Position numbers and translations under genes: made by a program. Below the pieces are notes generated by a model that was not told where the DNA came from, ran no database searches, and saw only the letters and a program-made list of their open reading frames with translations. From Acetobacteraceae bacterium (GTDB lineage: Bacteria; Pseudomonadota; Alphaproteobacteria; Acetobacterales; Acetobacteraceae), in contig PKWQ01000087.1 of the NCBI GenBank assembly GCA_003133265.1, positions 1 to 22,866 of the forward strand: a stretch of DNA of 22,866 bases, given 5' to 3'. Below, piece after piece: positions 7,843-15,854 of this stretch (position 1 is its first letter; every line of letters starts with the position of its first letter).

Positions 7843-8028
7843 TCAGCCTGCGCTCAAACCCCTCGCGCGGCGCGGCGCCTTGCCTGGTTCTGTCTCCTCG
7901 CGTCGCGCGGCTGTCGTCAACGCGTTCACCTTCGTCACCGCCACGTTGATTTCGGATCGGTCGGAGCGGGCGACGCTCCGCCAGTATGCGGCGGCTTGCA
8001 GATCGGCCGATGCGGCTTCCTTTGACAT
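7843..8028 (-). CDS. Small unrecognised ORF after virD4, possibly a truncated gene
   Basis: ATG 8028 is preceded by a good ribosome site (GGAG with a 6-7 nt spacer), 35 nt after the virD4 stop, so it is probably the next gene of the operon. The 61-aa product starts MSKEAASADLQAAAYWRSVA and is helical and charged for ~45 residues, then ends in an arginine/proline-rich tail. I do not recognise it. The tail may come from sequence beyond a deletion joint, which would make it the N-terminus of a longer mobilisation gene; this is inference from position at the end of the virB-virD4 operon. Confidence 0.45.
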   Translation of the reverse strand: MSKEAASADLQAAAYWRSVARSDRSEINVAVTKVNALTTAARREETEPGKAPRRARGLSAG

Positions 8029-8062
8029 AGAAAATCTCCGAACGTTGTCGATACAGGCTAAG

Positions 8063-9904
8063 TCAATCGGCAGCGGTGCCGTCCTTGGCAAACCTGTTGA
8101 CCGCAATCCTGGCCTCCAGTTTAGGCCGCCGGAAATAGATTGCCCGGCCGCACCGGAGTGGCTTGGCGCCGCGGATAATCACGAACACCTCGTCGGTCCG
8201 GCAGTCGTTCATCAGCTCTTCCCGGCGGATCAATGGCCGGCTGATTTCGTGATAGCTGGTGTTGGCCCCGCGCGATCGCGACCCAGTCTCGAAAGACTTG
8301 CCGGAGGAGCCAGTGTTGGAGCCTTCCGACGTTGCCATGACGCCGTAGCTACCAAAAGTTTCTTCCAGCTCCTTCGCGGTTTCAAGGTCCTGCACGGCGG
8401 CATAGGACCGCTGTGACACGCCGTCATACCATTCCCGCTTTCCCTGCCGCCCCCACTGCCGTTCGAGCTGGCCGACCGATTGGTAGAGAAGCTGGAGCGT
8501 GATCCCGTACTTCCGGCCGGCGTCGCGGGCGGTTTCGAGAATCTTCATCGGGCCAAGACGCGCGGCTTCATCCAACAGATACAGGATGCGGCCCGCCACC
8601 TGTCCGTCGGCTTCATAGGCGGCATTGAGCAGTGCGCCGATCACGACGCGGCCGATGGCCGGCGTGGACTGCAAGGCCGCGAGCGGGATCTGCAGAAACA
8701 CGGTCAGCTTCCCGCCGAGCAGATCGCGCGACTTGAAGCTATCGCCGGAGACGATCGACGCGAAGGCGGGGTTTGCCAGCCAGGACGTGCTCTCGTCCGC
8801 ATTGGCGTAGACGCCGGAGAATGTCTCGTCCACCAGGCCCATCAGAGTGCCGGCGTAGTCGCGCGCAAGCGGGCTGAGGCTGTCCTTGTGGATGCCCTTG
8901 AGAAGCTCCCGCATCTCCTTTTCCGGCGTCGCAACGCCAGCCCGCAGCGTGCGAAGCGTTTTCAGCTCCTTGGGCAGGGTGGGGTCCCAAAGCATGTGCG
9001 ACAGCAGGCAGGCCACCATCGCGCGACCACGGGCCTCGAAGAACTCGGAACCCTTGTCGTTCCCCCCGCCGCCGCCGCCAGCCGGGCCATCGCCGCACAC
9101 CCAGCCCACGACGGATAGGACGTTCGTGGTGGCGAGGGGGGATTCAATGTCGATCCAGTCGAGCACGTTGAAGCCGATCGTCCCACGCAGCCCGAGCTGG
9201 TGAACCGTATGGCCCATGTCCTCGCGAGCGCCGGCCAGCATGGGGCCGAGCTCCCCGGAAGGATCCAGGACGACCGCAGAGCCGGTCCAGGTCAGCAGCG
9301 TGGAGGCGGCGGAGGTGGACTTGAACGATCCCGCCCCGGCAAAGATCAGGCTGTGCGTGGGGCCGGACTTGCAGGGGTCGACGAGAAGCGGGGCCTTGCC
9401 GCCCTTTCCCCAGGTCGCCTTGTTGGCCGGGTCGAACGCCACAGCCGCGACTTTGTCCTGATCCACGCGATACGCCTCCCCCACGACGACGCCGCCGAAC
9501 TCGGCCGAGGGGCCGGGAAAGACCTCCCGCGCCTTCGCGATCGACAGCCAGTCGGCGTGCCCGTGATTGTCCGTCGCACCACGCATCGGCCGCGGAGTGC
9601 CACCAAAGAGCCTTTGCCGGAGAGAGGGGCCGCGAGTGCGGCCGCGGAATACCAGCGCGGCAACGAACACCAGGACAGCGGCGGAGGCCACGCCGGCGCC
9701 GATCCTGAGCCAGAGCGTCACGACGGGATTCGGCGGGGCGTACAGGAAATACATCCACCACTGATAGAACGGGTGCGCGAAAGACCCGATGAGCCGCGTG
9801 CCCAACAGGAAGACCAGGGACGCGATGAGCGTCCACGCCGCGCCGATGAGCACCAGGCCGACGACGATCTTGGCGACGAGCCGCGCGGAAGGTTTCGCTG
9901 CCAT
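8063..9904 (-). CDS. virD4: VirD4/TraG type IV coupling protein
   Basis: The 613-aa inner-membrane ATPase recruits the relaxosome or effector substrates to the secretion channel. Two N-terminal membrane segments are visible (~12-40 and ~60-86). They are followed by the conserved HGHADW region (~114-119), a Walker A motif (GAGSFKSTS, ~190-198), VVLDPSGEL (~211-219) and Walker B (LYLLDEAARLGP, ~441-452), then LLYQSVGQLERQWG. A glycine-rich insert (six consecutive Gly, ~276-281) lies between the motifs. Length and motifs are complete. ATG 9904 follows the virB11 stop by 18 nt, with AAAGGGAAAA upstream. Being directly behind virB11 and co-oriented marks this as a conjugation-type T4SS rather than an effector system without a coupling protein. 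Confidence 0.93.
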   Translation of the reverse strand: MAAKPSARLVAKIVVGLVLIGAAWTLIASLVFLLGTRLIGSFAHPFYQWWMYFLYAPPNPVVTLWLRIGAGVASAAVLVFVAALVFRGRTRGPSLRQRLFGGTPRPMRGATDNHGHADWLSIAKAREVFPGPSAEFGGVVVGEAYRVDQDKVAAVAFDPANKATWGKGGKAPLLVDPCKSGPTHSLIFAGAGSFKSTSAASTLLTWTGSAVVLDPSGELGPMLAGAREDMGHTVHQLGLRGTIGFNVLDWIDIESPLATTNVLSVVGWVCGDGPAGGGGGGNDKGSEFFEARGRAMVACLLSHMLWDPTLPKELKTLRTLRAGVATPEKEMRELLKGIHKDSLSPLARDYAGTLMGLVDETFSGVYANADESTSWLANPAFASIVSGDSFKSRDLLGGKLTVFLQIPLAALQSTPAIGRVVIGALLNAAYEADGQVAGRILYLLDEAARLGPMKILETARDAGRKYGITLQLLYQSVGQLERQWGRQGKREWYDGVSQRSYAAVQDLETAKELEETFGSYGVMATSEGSNTGSSGKSFETGSRSRGANTSYHEISRPLIRREELMNDCRTDEVFVIIRGAKPLRCGRAIYFRRPKLEARIAVNRFAKDGTAAD

Positions 9905-9922
9905 TCGGGTTTTCCCTTTTGC

Positions 9923-10963
9923 TCAAGCCTCGGACAGCAGATGCGCCACGGTCTCGCCGCGGCGGCGCGCGTCCGCCGCCAGCCAGACCTCGCCAATTTC
10001 GAAAACCTCGCCCGTGGTGTGGAATGGCACGATGACGTCGATCGCCGCCGACAGCATGTCGATCAGCGTCCTGTCTTCCAGCGCCGCACCCTGTGGAGAA
10101 CCTTTCACCAGGGAAAACAGCTTCTTGAAGCCCTGCACGGGGCTCGCGCCGTGGATGGTGGAAATGGAGCCGGGATGGCCGGACACCACTTCGTTGAGAT
10201 AGGTCCAGGCCGCGTCGTCGCGCATCTCTCCCAGGAGGATGCGGTCCGGCCGCATGCGCAGGCTGGCTTGCAGGAGCGCTTCGGCCGTGACGCCGCCCAG
10301 GCCGATCCCGCTCTTGGAGTAGAGAAGCCGGACGTGGTTCTCGTGCGGGATGACCAGTTCGAGCGTGTCCTCGATGGTAATCAGCCGCTCATGCGGCGGG
10401 ATGGCCGAGATGAGCGTCTTGCCCATCGTCGTCTTGCCGCTGCCGGTCGCGCCACACAGCAGCATGGTCAACCGATTGCGCACGCACGCCGCGAAGAAGC
10501 CCTCGATGTCCCCTTCGTCATAGAAGCCAAGCGCCTCCTCGTTCTGTCGGTTCTCTGTCTCGCGGCGTGAATCCCACTTGTTCCAGCGCGAGGTGTGATA
10601 CCGCCTGGTCACATTGGAGAGTGCGGACACCGATGTTCCCGGCCGGCGGATCGTCAGGCTCACCGTGCCATTGGGAACCGAGGGCGGCAGGCAGATTTGC
10701 AGGCGCTCGCCGCCCGGCAGCTCCGTGGCGCAGAGCGGGCTTCTCGGCCCGACATCCTGCCGGCGCAGCGCGCCGGCGAGGATCGAAATGTCTTCCAGAT
10801 CGTCATAGTCCAGCGGCAGGTCATGCCGGGTGAAAACGCCCCTTTGCCGGACGAACGCCTCGCCCGGCCTGTTGATGGCGATTTCCTCCGTCGTCGGATC
10901 ATCCAGCCAAGGCAGGATCGGCTTGAGCAGATGGCGCAGCTGCGGGGCGGCTTCACTGGCCAT
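9923..10963 (-). CDS. virB11: VirB11 traffic ATPase
   Basis: The 346-aa hexameric cytoplasmic ATPase drives pilus assembly and substrate transfer together with VirB4 and VirD4. All family boxes are present: Walker A (GATGSGKT, ~171-178), Asp box (ITIEDTLEL, ~195-203), Walker B (RILLGEMRDD, ~241-250) and His box (GHPGSISTIHG, ~262-272). The N-terminal domain (TTEEIAINRPGEAFV) is intact. ATG 10963 lies inside the end of virB10 (11-nt overlap), implying coupled translation. Nothing suggests damage. Confidence 0.94.
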   Translation of the reverse strand: MASEAAPQLRHLLKPILPWLDDPTTEEIAINRPGEAFVRQRGVFTRHDLPLDYDDLEDISILAGALRRQDVGPRSPLCATELPGGERLQICLPPSVPNGTVSLTIRRPGTSVSALSNVTRRYHTSRWNKWDSRRETENRQNEEALGFYDEGDIEGFFAACVRNRLTMLLCGATGSGKTTMGKTLISAIPPHERLITIEDTLELVIPHENHVRLLYSKSGIGLGGVTAEALLQASLRMRPDRILLGEMRDDAAWTYLNEVVSGHPGSISTIHGASPVQGFKKLFSLVKGSPQGAALEDRTLIDMLSAAIDVIVPFHTTGEVFEIGEVWLAADARRRGETVAHLLSEA

Positions 10964-12068
10964 AGGCGGCCCCGGTCACACGCAGGTTGTACACATCGGA
11001 AAAATCCAGGTCCTTGGCGACGAAGATCGCCACGTTATCCCCCTGGTTCTTCTCGAGTGTCGGGGGGATGTTGATGGTGGCTTGCAGGGCGGTGTCGGAC
11101 ACGTTCGTGCCGTTGGACTGGAACGAATTGAAGAACGTCCCGCCACCCGATCCCGAGTTGGCAGCAAGCGCGCTACCGGTCTGGAGCCCGCCCTGGATCA
11201 CGGAGAGCAGGATCGCGGAGCCGAATCGCTCCCACCAGTGATTGTTGACGCGGCCGGGCAGACCAGAGCGGCCCAGCTCGTCCGTGCCAGGCGAGGACAG
11301 CTCGATCACCGCGTGGTCCGGGGTTTCGGCACGATCCCACAGCACAAAGACCCGATCCTGGCCCTGGACAAGGCCACGCCCGATTTCGCCGACGACAATT
11401 GTGCCGCGATCGAGCAGCACGACGTTGCCCGTCGTGCTGCGCACGTCCTGGGGCAGAACGCATTTGACGAAGCCGGCGAGCTGGCTGTCGATCGCCGTCT
11501 GCAGGGTGCAGGGAATCATCGTCCCCATCGTCACCATCATATCGGGATGCGGCAGAAGCCGGGCCTTGGAGCCGGTCAGGACCGTGGGCTTGAGCATGTT
11601 CCCCAGCGCGGATTGCTGACCGGCGGAGAGGTTTGCCTGAGCCCCGTTCATGAGCGCGGCCGGCGACGGCAACGCCGCCGCGGCGGCCTCGACAACGCCC
11701 CCACCGCCCGTGAACGCGAAGATCGGGCTTTCCGCCGCCGTGCTCTCGTGCCGAGCCGGTGGGAAGATGGAGGGTGCGGGCGACGTCCCCGGCATTGGCA
11801 TCGATGCCGGCGTGGCGGCAGCGGAAGCGGGCGGCGCCGGCGCGGGATGGAACGCCCCGCCCGTCGATTGCACAGCGTCAGGCTGCCTCACCTCCTGGGT
11901 GGCTTTGTTGAGATGCCCGATCCAAATGAACGCCAGGAAGACGACCAGCACCAGGCCGGCAACACCGACCTTCTGCAGGGCGGTAAGCTGCCAACGCGGC
12001 GATCCCGCGACGACAGACCCTGCGGCGTCGATTCCCCTCGGAGATGCGTTGTTTCCGCCGTCGTTCAT
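10953..12068 (-). CDS. virB10: VirB10 core-complex protein spanning both membranes
   Basis: The 371-aa protein has the VirB10/TrbI plan: a short cytoplasmic N-terminus, one membrane helix (~31-49, VGVAGLVLVVFLAFIW), a proline/alanine-rich periplasmic linker (~60-130) and a C-terminal beta-barrel domain (LLPHPDMMVTMGTMIPCTLQ, GTIVVGEI, LPGRVNNHWWERFGSA). The region near VIQGGLQTG would form the outer-membrane pore helices. VirB10 senses ATP use by VirB11/VirD4 and gates the channel. ATG 12068 overlaps the virB9 stop (ATGA). The gene is complete. Confidence 0.93.
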   Translation of the reverse strand: MNDGGNNASPRGIDAAGSVVAGSPRWQLTALQKVGVAGLVLVVFLAFIWIGHLNKATQEVRQPDAVQSTGGAFHPAPAPPASAAATPASMPMPGTSPAPSIFPPARHESTAAESPIFAFTGGGGVVEAAAAALPSPAALMNGAQANLSAGQQSALGNMLKPTVLTGSKARLLPHPDMMVTMGTMIPCTLQTAIDSQLAGFVKCVLPQDVRSTTGNVVLLDRGTIVVGEIGRGLVQGQDRVFVLWDRAETPDHAVIELSSPGTDELGRSGLPGRVNNHWWERFGSAILLSVIQGGLQTGSALAANSGSGGGTFFNSFQSNGTNVSDTALQATINIPPTLEKNQGDNVAIFVAKDLDFSDVYNLRVTGAAYGQ

Positions 12069-12958
12069 TGCGGCGCATCCTTGACGACACGTTGGACGTT
12101 CGGGCTGGTGGTTTGGGTTTCCGGGTTCTTGCCTACGGGATCGAAGGCCCGGTTCCAGACGGCAAGCACCGTCTGACCGTCTCTCAGCCGCCAGCCGCGC
12201 GCCACGGAGTCGACCTGCACGAGATCGCCTTTCACCGCGTAGTTCGGCGTGGCCTCCTTGCCATCGGGATTTATGACGAAGACAGAGGGGATACGGACGT
12301 TGCCGGGAAAGCGGAACACGGTGCTGTAGCCGTTGTCGAAGACCTCCAGCGGCAGCAGGGAACGGTCGCCCTGGGCGATGTAGTGCCAGTTCCGGTCGCC
12401 CGGGAAGGGGTCCCTCGCTCCCTGCTCCATCTTCTGATGCGCGAGCTGGAGCTGGTATTGCGCCTCACGCGCGCGCGATGCAGCGAGGTTCTTTGCGGTC
12501 TGCGCCGCCGCCAGCGCACGCCGCCGTTCGGCTTCGTCGGCCGGATAGGTGAACTGGACGCTGTAGTAGATCCCCGGCGCATCCACGGCGAGGCTCGCGG
12601 CCGGAACCGTGGTTATCTCGAAAACGTAGCGGCGCATCCCGCCGCCTTCGGTCGAAGTCAGGACGATAACCGGCTGCAGCGGCAAGGCTTCCTGCGACTT
12701 GAAGAACAGGAAGCTGCCCTTGGGCATCGCCTTGAGGTCTTTGCTGTCGGTCACGGCGACGGCCGTCACCGACTCCCTGGCCCCGAAGCCGACGACGAGC
12801 GTTGCGCCGACGGCGGTCGAGAGATGGACCACCTGGTCCGGATTGTAGGCGAGGTAGCGCATGCGCGCGTCCTCCTGACCGGGGACCGGGTCCTGTTCCG
12901 CCCAGGCTGGGGATGAGAGGGCGGAGGCGCAGAGCAGCGCCCATACGAGCCGCTTCAT
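12065..12958 (-). CDS. virB9: VirB9 outer-membrane core protein
   Basis: The 297-aa product has a signal peptide (residues 1-20, cut after SPAWA). The VirB9/TraO/TrbG pattern follows: RMRYLAYNPDQVVHL, FGARESVTAVAV, GSFLFFKSQEALPLQPVIV, then a C-terminal domain with NWHYIAQGD, DNGYSTVFRFPG and PSVFVINPDGKEATPNYAVKG. It binds the VirB7 lipoprotein and, with VirB10, forms the outer-membrane ring. A charged helical insert (~145-185, ADEAERRRALAAAQTAKN) separates the two domains. It overlaps virB8 and virB10 by ATGA at both ends. Confidence 0.93.
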   Translation of the reverse strand: MKRLVWALLCASALSSPAWAEQDPVPGQEDARMRYLAYNPDQVVHLSTAVGATLVVGFGARESVTAVAVTDSKDLKAMPKGSFLFFKSQEALPLQPVIVLTSTEGGGMRRYVFEITTVPAASLAVDAPGIYYSVQFTYPADEAERRRALAAAQTAKNLAASRAREAQYQLQLAHQKMEQGARDPFPGDRNWHYIAQGDRSLLPLEVFDNGYSTVFRFPGNVRIPSVFVINPDGKEATPNYAVKGDLVQVDSVARGWRLRDGQTVLAVWNRAFDPVGKNPETQTTSPNVQRVVKDAPQ

Positions 12959-13647
12959 TGCGCGCTATCCTCCGCGGCCTGGTAGGACGTGACAATCACC
13001 CCGCCCGGGTTCCGGAGACGCAGGGCAATCGGCAGCGTGGCGACGGTCTCGAATTGCAAGGTCGCCGTCCACGTCGTGACGACCGGAGGCTGTCCGATGA
13101 TGGTCAGGATACGGCGGTAGCGAATTTGCTGGACGTTCGTCGAGAGGTTCGCGGACGAGATGTGCTGTATCTCGATCACGCCTTTCTTGCCGACCGTCAC
13201 CTGTGGCGACACCGCGTTCGGGTAATTGAACCAGCCTTGGTACTGCGTGCGCGGCGCGTCGGCGCTCATGCCGGACACGGCGTCATAGCCATATTGCGCG
13301 GTGTCGTAGCTGTAGCCCTCGCGAAGCCGGACATACTCCCACAGCGCCGCCGTGACGACCGCCTGGCTCTGCGTCGCCGGCAGGCGGGAGAGAGCGACCG
13401 AACTGTCGATCGTCCCGTCCGGGCGTGCCCACAGATAGACCGGGACGATCTTCGTCAGAGGCAGGAGGGAGGCAATCGTCCAGGCCTGGCCGAGATTGGC
13501 GACGATGGCGATGCCGGCGACGGCGGCGAGAACCTTCGAGGTGCGGCGCGCGGCTTTGGCGCGGTCACGCTGGAACGACTCGACCTGCTTGTAATGTTCG
13601 CTCAGGCCGGCGCGATCGATTGGAAGTGCGAAATTTTCTTGGCTCAT
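12955..13647 (-). CDS. virB8: VirB8 inner-membrane assembly factor
   Basis: The 230-aa bitopic protein has a cytoplasmic N-terminus (YKQVESFQRDRAKAAR), one membrane helix (~38-58, VLAAVAGIAIVANLGQAW) and the periplasmic VirB8 domain. Typical segments are IVPVYLWARPDG, LWEYVRLREGY, NVQQIRYRRI and TWTATLQFE. VirB8 nucleates assembly of VirB9/VirB10 in the periplasm. ATG 13647 overlaps the virB7 stop (ATGA) and the TGA at 12955-12957 overlaps virB9. Full length for the family. Confidence 0.92.
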   Translation of the reverse strand: MSQENFALPIDRAGLSEHYKQVESFQRDRAKAARRTSKVLAAVAGIAIVANLGQAWTIASLLPLTKIVPVYLWARPDGTIDSSVALSRLPATQSQAVVTAALWEYVRLREGYSYDTAQYGYDAVSGMSADAPRTQYQGWFNYPNAVSPQVTVGKKGVIEIQHISSANLSTNVQQIRYRRILTIIGQPPVVTTWTATLQFETVATLPIALRLRNPGGVIVTSYQAAEDSAQ

Positions 13648-13805
13648 TCGGTCCGGCCAGATTTGGGTAGCTCAAGGTCCGCCGAAGTCGGCTGCCAATG
13701 CCCGGTGTTCAACGCGAAGGCCGGCCCCGTGGGGGTAGCCAACACTTCGGCACTGCTGCATGCGGCCAGGCCGATCAGCGCGACCAGAATCACGAGAGCT
13801 TTCAT
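13644..13805 (-). CDS. virB7: VirB7 lipoprotein (53 aa)
   Basis: This small gene fills the gap between virB6 and virB8. ATG 13805 gives MKALVILVALIGLAAC, a lipoprotein signal with lipobox LAAC (Cys16), so it should be anchored in the outer membrane. The mature part contains TPTGPAFALNTGHWQP, which has the G-P...LN-G-W-P pattern of the VirB7 segment that packs against VirB9. The stop TGA 13644-13646 overlaps the virB8 ATG (ATGA). AAAAAGG lies 11 nt upstream of the start. Order (between B6 and B8), size, lipobox and motif all agree. Confidence 0.85.
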   Translation of the reverse strand: MKALVILVALIGLAACSSAEVLATPTGPAFALNTGHWQPTSADLELPKSGRTE

Positions 13806-13857
13806 CCTCAATCGCCTTTTTGGGCTGTGTGTAGGGGGAGCGGAAGGTGATGCAGGG

Positions 13858-14760
13858 CTACACCGCCTTGGACTTCGGTCTGGCTGCCCGCGAGGCGAGG
13901 TTGGTGAATGCGTTCATGATTGCCGCACCGGGGCTGACGCCCAATCCGCCGCCGAGCGCGGCCGCGATCGCCGGCAGGGAGATGATGATGAAGGCGCCCA
14001 TGGCGAAGAACATCGCCAGCTCGATCAGAATCTTGATTTCGATGGGTACCGCCGCCAGCCCTGACGCCTGTTGGGCCAGAATGACCCGCATGTATGTTTT
14101 CTCACCCGTCAACACGATGTTGAGCGTGATGTTGATCAGCAGGGTAAGCAGGCTGTAGGTCATCAGCTTGCCGATCCACCGATCCGTTACGCCCTTTGTC
14201 GCCTCGAACAGATAGCCGACGATCAGAACGGGCCCGATCGCGACCATGATCCCGATCGCGATGGTGGCGAATTCGTAGATCGCGAATGTCACCACCAACA
14301 AGACCATGATGGACAGTTCGATCAGCACCAGACTGACGGAATCGACGACATCATAAATCGCGATCTGCGCACCGACGATTTCAACCGTGTGCTCGGTCAC
14401 CTGCCACATATTGTCGAAAGTGGCGGGTGTGCTGGTGATGGCTGCCTGAGAGCCGCCTGCGGCCGTCGCAAACCAATTCGGAATCGTCGTGATGAACAGC
14501 GTTTGCACGTAGTTCGTGTAGAGACCGGAAGACGTGAGGATGCCGATGACCAGGGCAACCTTGATGATCCGGGTGATGCCCCCTCTTGGGTCTATGTCGC
14601 CGCGCATCACCAGGATGCCCTGGACGATGATCCAGAGTGTGACGCATGCCAGCAGCGGCGTTGCCACAGCGGCGAGCAAAGACGTGATGGCGGTCTGAGT
14701 TCCGGTACCGAAGGCGGTGCCAAAGTTGTTTGCCATATTGGTGAAGGGGGTTGGGTTCAT
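13858..14760 (-). CDS. virB6: VirB6 polytopic inner-membrane channel protein
   Basis: The 300-aa protein has five or more hydrophobic helices (for example LLACVTLWIIVQGILVM, LSIMVLLVVTFAIYEFA, IGIMVAIGPVLIVGYLF, ELAMFFAMGAFIIISLPAI), the VirB6/TrbL architecture, with a large central periplasmic loop (~95-150). It takes part in moving substrate across the inner membrane. ATG 14760 follows the TAA of the exclusion-like gene by 3 nt. It ends with TAG, showing that UAG does serve as a normal stop in this operon. Complete. Confidence 0.9.
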   Translation of the reverse strand: MNPTPFTNMANNFGTAFGTGTQTAITSLLAAVATPLLACVTLWIIVQGILVMRGDIDPRGGITRIIKVALVIGILTSSGLYTNYVQTLFITTIPNWFATAAGGSQAAITSTPATFDNMWQVTEHTVEIVGAQIAIYDVVDSVSLVLIELSIMVLLVVTFAIYEFATIAIGIMVAIGPVLIVGYLFEATKGVTDRWIGKLMTYSLLTLLINITLNIVLTGEKTYMRVILAQQASGLAAVPIEIKILIELAMFFAMGAFIIISLPAIAAALGGGLGVSPGAAIMNAFTNLASRAARPKSKAV

Positions 14761-14763
14761 GTG

Positions 14764-15141
14764 TTACCGCGGCAAGTTCTTCGATGCCGTTCGCGCGGCC
14801 GAGCACCAGGACTGCGGCACGCCGCCATTGGCACACATCGAAAGCATCATCGCGATCATCCCGGCGTCATGTTCGTAATAGGCGGGGTCGGCTTCGCGGT
14901 CGGTCCCTCCTGTCGTCGCAAGGCTATCGGCGAGTGCCGCATGCGCGCCGCTCAAGGCGTTCCGGCAGTCCGCTGCATTGTCGGTGGCATGATCGTTCTG
15001 GCACGTCCGTAGGACGCTCTCACGGGCCTGCTGATGGGTCCGATACCAGTCAACGGTATGCTGCGCCGGCTCGACCGCGAACGCAGGGCTTGCGGTGATC
15101 GCCAGAAGCAGGCCCAAGCCGACAACACGGAAAAGAATCAA
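14764..15141 (-). CDS. EexN-like entry-exclusion protein
   Basis: The 125-aa product has a signal peptide (ITASPAFA, cut about residue 22). It also has a short motif, TVDWYRTHQQARESVLRTC, followed by ND and C-RNA. This resembles the x-W/Y-Y-x(n)-R-x(n)-C-N(D/P)-C-xNA pattern of EexN-family entry-exclusion proteins, which stop a cell that already holds the plasmid from receiving another copy. Known EexN proteins are lipoproteins; here I see no lipobox, only a signal-peptidase-I-type site, so the mature protein may be periplasmic. Position between virB5 and virB6 is the eex position in pKM101. The start is TTG 15141, overlapping the virB5 TGA (TTGA), with GGGGA 8 nt upstream. Confidence 0.6.
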   Translation of the reverse strand: MILFRVVGLGLLLAITASPAFAVEPAQHTVDWYRTHQQARESVLRTCQNDHATDNAADCRNALSGAHAALADSLATTGGTDREADPAYYEHDAGMIAMMLSMCANGGVPQSWCSAARTASKNLPR

Positions 15142-15836
15142 TTGAGTGTCCCCGTGAATAGCGCCGCGGCCTGCTCATGGCCCTGGCGGATGCTTTGCAG
15201 CGCCGCCTGTTGGTCCGCTTGTGCCTGAGCGGAGGCCAGTGCCCCAAGGTTCTGCGCCTGGGCTTGCTGCCCCTGGATGGCGTTGCTCTCGATCGCGATG
15301 CGGCCGTTGATCGCGTTCACCTGCTTGATGTCGGTGGCGTTCTGCAGCTCCGTCTGCATGTCGTTCAAGCTGGCCTGCCGCTGCTCGATGGACGCCAGGT
15401 TGGCCGCCGCGATCCCCTGTATGTTTGCCGTGGAGATCGAAGAGCGGTTGAGCAGGTTGGCCTGCGGATCGGTGCCCGAGGCGGTAAAGACATGGTTCAG
15501 CTGGTAGAATGTCTGACCCAGGCTCGACAGGGAATTGGCGGAGCCGACAATCTGACCGGGCATGGAACTTGCCGTCGGCATCGGGTTTTGCACGGACGGT
15601 GCGTTCAGGGCGGGGAGCATCCCGGTGATGTTCGATGGGCTGGTGAACATCTGATATTGCTGCCGCATCTGCTGAAGCTGCGCATTCAGCTGCGCAAGCT
15701 GGCTCGCCGCGGTCTGGACCTCGCGCAAGGTGTTGGCGAAGTTGCCGGCGTCGAAGACCGCCATCTGCGCGTGCGCGCCCGGTCCGAACGTCATGCAGGC
15801 GACGACCGCCGCCGCTGCCAGGAGAGCTTTCTTCAT
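15138..15836 (-). CDS. virB5: VirB5 minor pilin/pilus-tip protein
   Basis: The 232-aa exported protein has a signal peptide (MKKALLAAAAVVACM to GAHA, cut about residue 23). A long coiled, Gln/Ala-rich helical body follows (VQTAASQLAQLNAQLQQMRQ; later IEQRQASLNDMQTEL and GQQAQAQNLGALASAQAQAD), as in VirB5/TrbJ-type proteins. VirB5 sits at the pilus tip and takes part in recipient contact. Gln is very frequent yet no in-frame stop occurs. ATG 15836 is 18 nt after the virB4 stop. Complete. Confidence 0.88.
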   Translation of the reverse strand: MKKALLAAAAVVACMTFGPGAHAQMAVFDAGNFANTLREVQTAASQLAQLNAQLQQMRQQYQMFTSPSNITGMLPALNAPSVQNPMPTASSMPGQIVGSANSLSSLGQTFYQLNHVFTASGTDPQANLLNRSSISTANIQGIAAANLASIEQRQASLNDMQTELQNATDIKQVNAINGRIAIESNAIQGQQAQAQNLGALASAQAQADQQAALQSIRQGHEQAAALFTGTLN

Positions 15837-15854
15837 CGTCGTCGTCCCTCTGCG

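Noticed and set aside
7688..8416. 242-codon + strand ORF across the virD4 end
   Set aside because: Overlaps the conserved end of virD4 on the other strand; low-complexity Arg/Ala/Ser content.
9200..12176. Long + strand ORFs (9200-10570 and 10830-12176) opposite virD4, virB11 and virB10
   Set aside because: They mirror conserved genes on the other strand and have no motif or ribosome site of their own.
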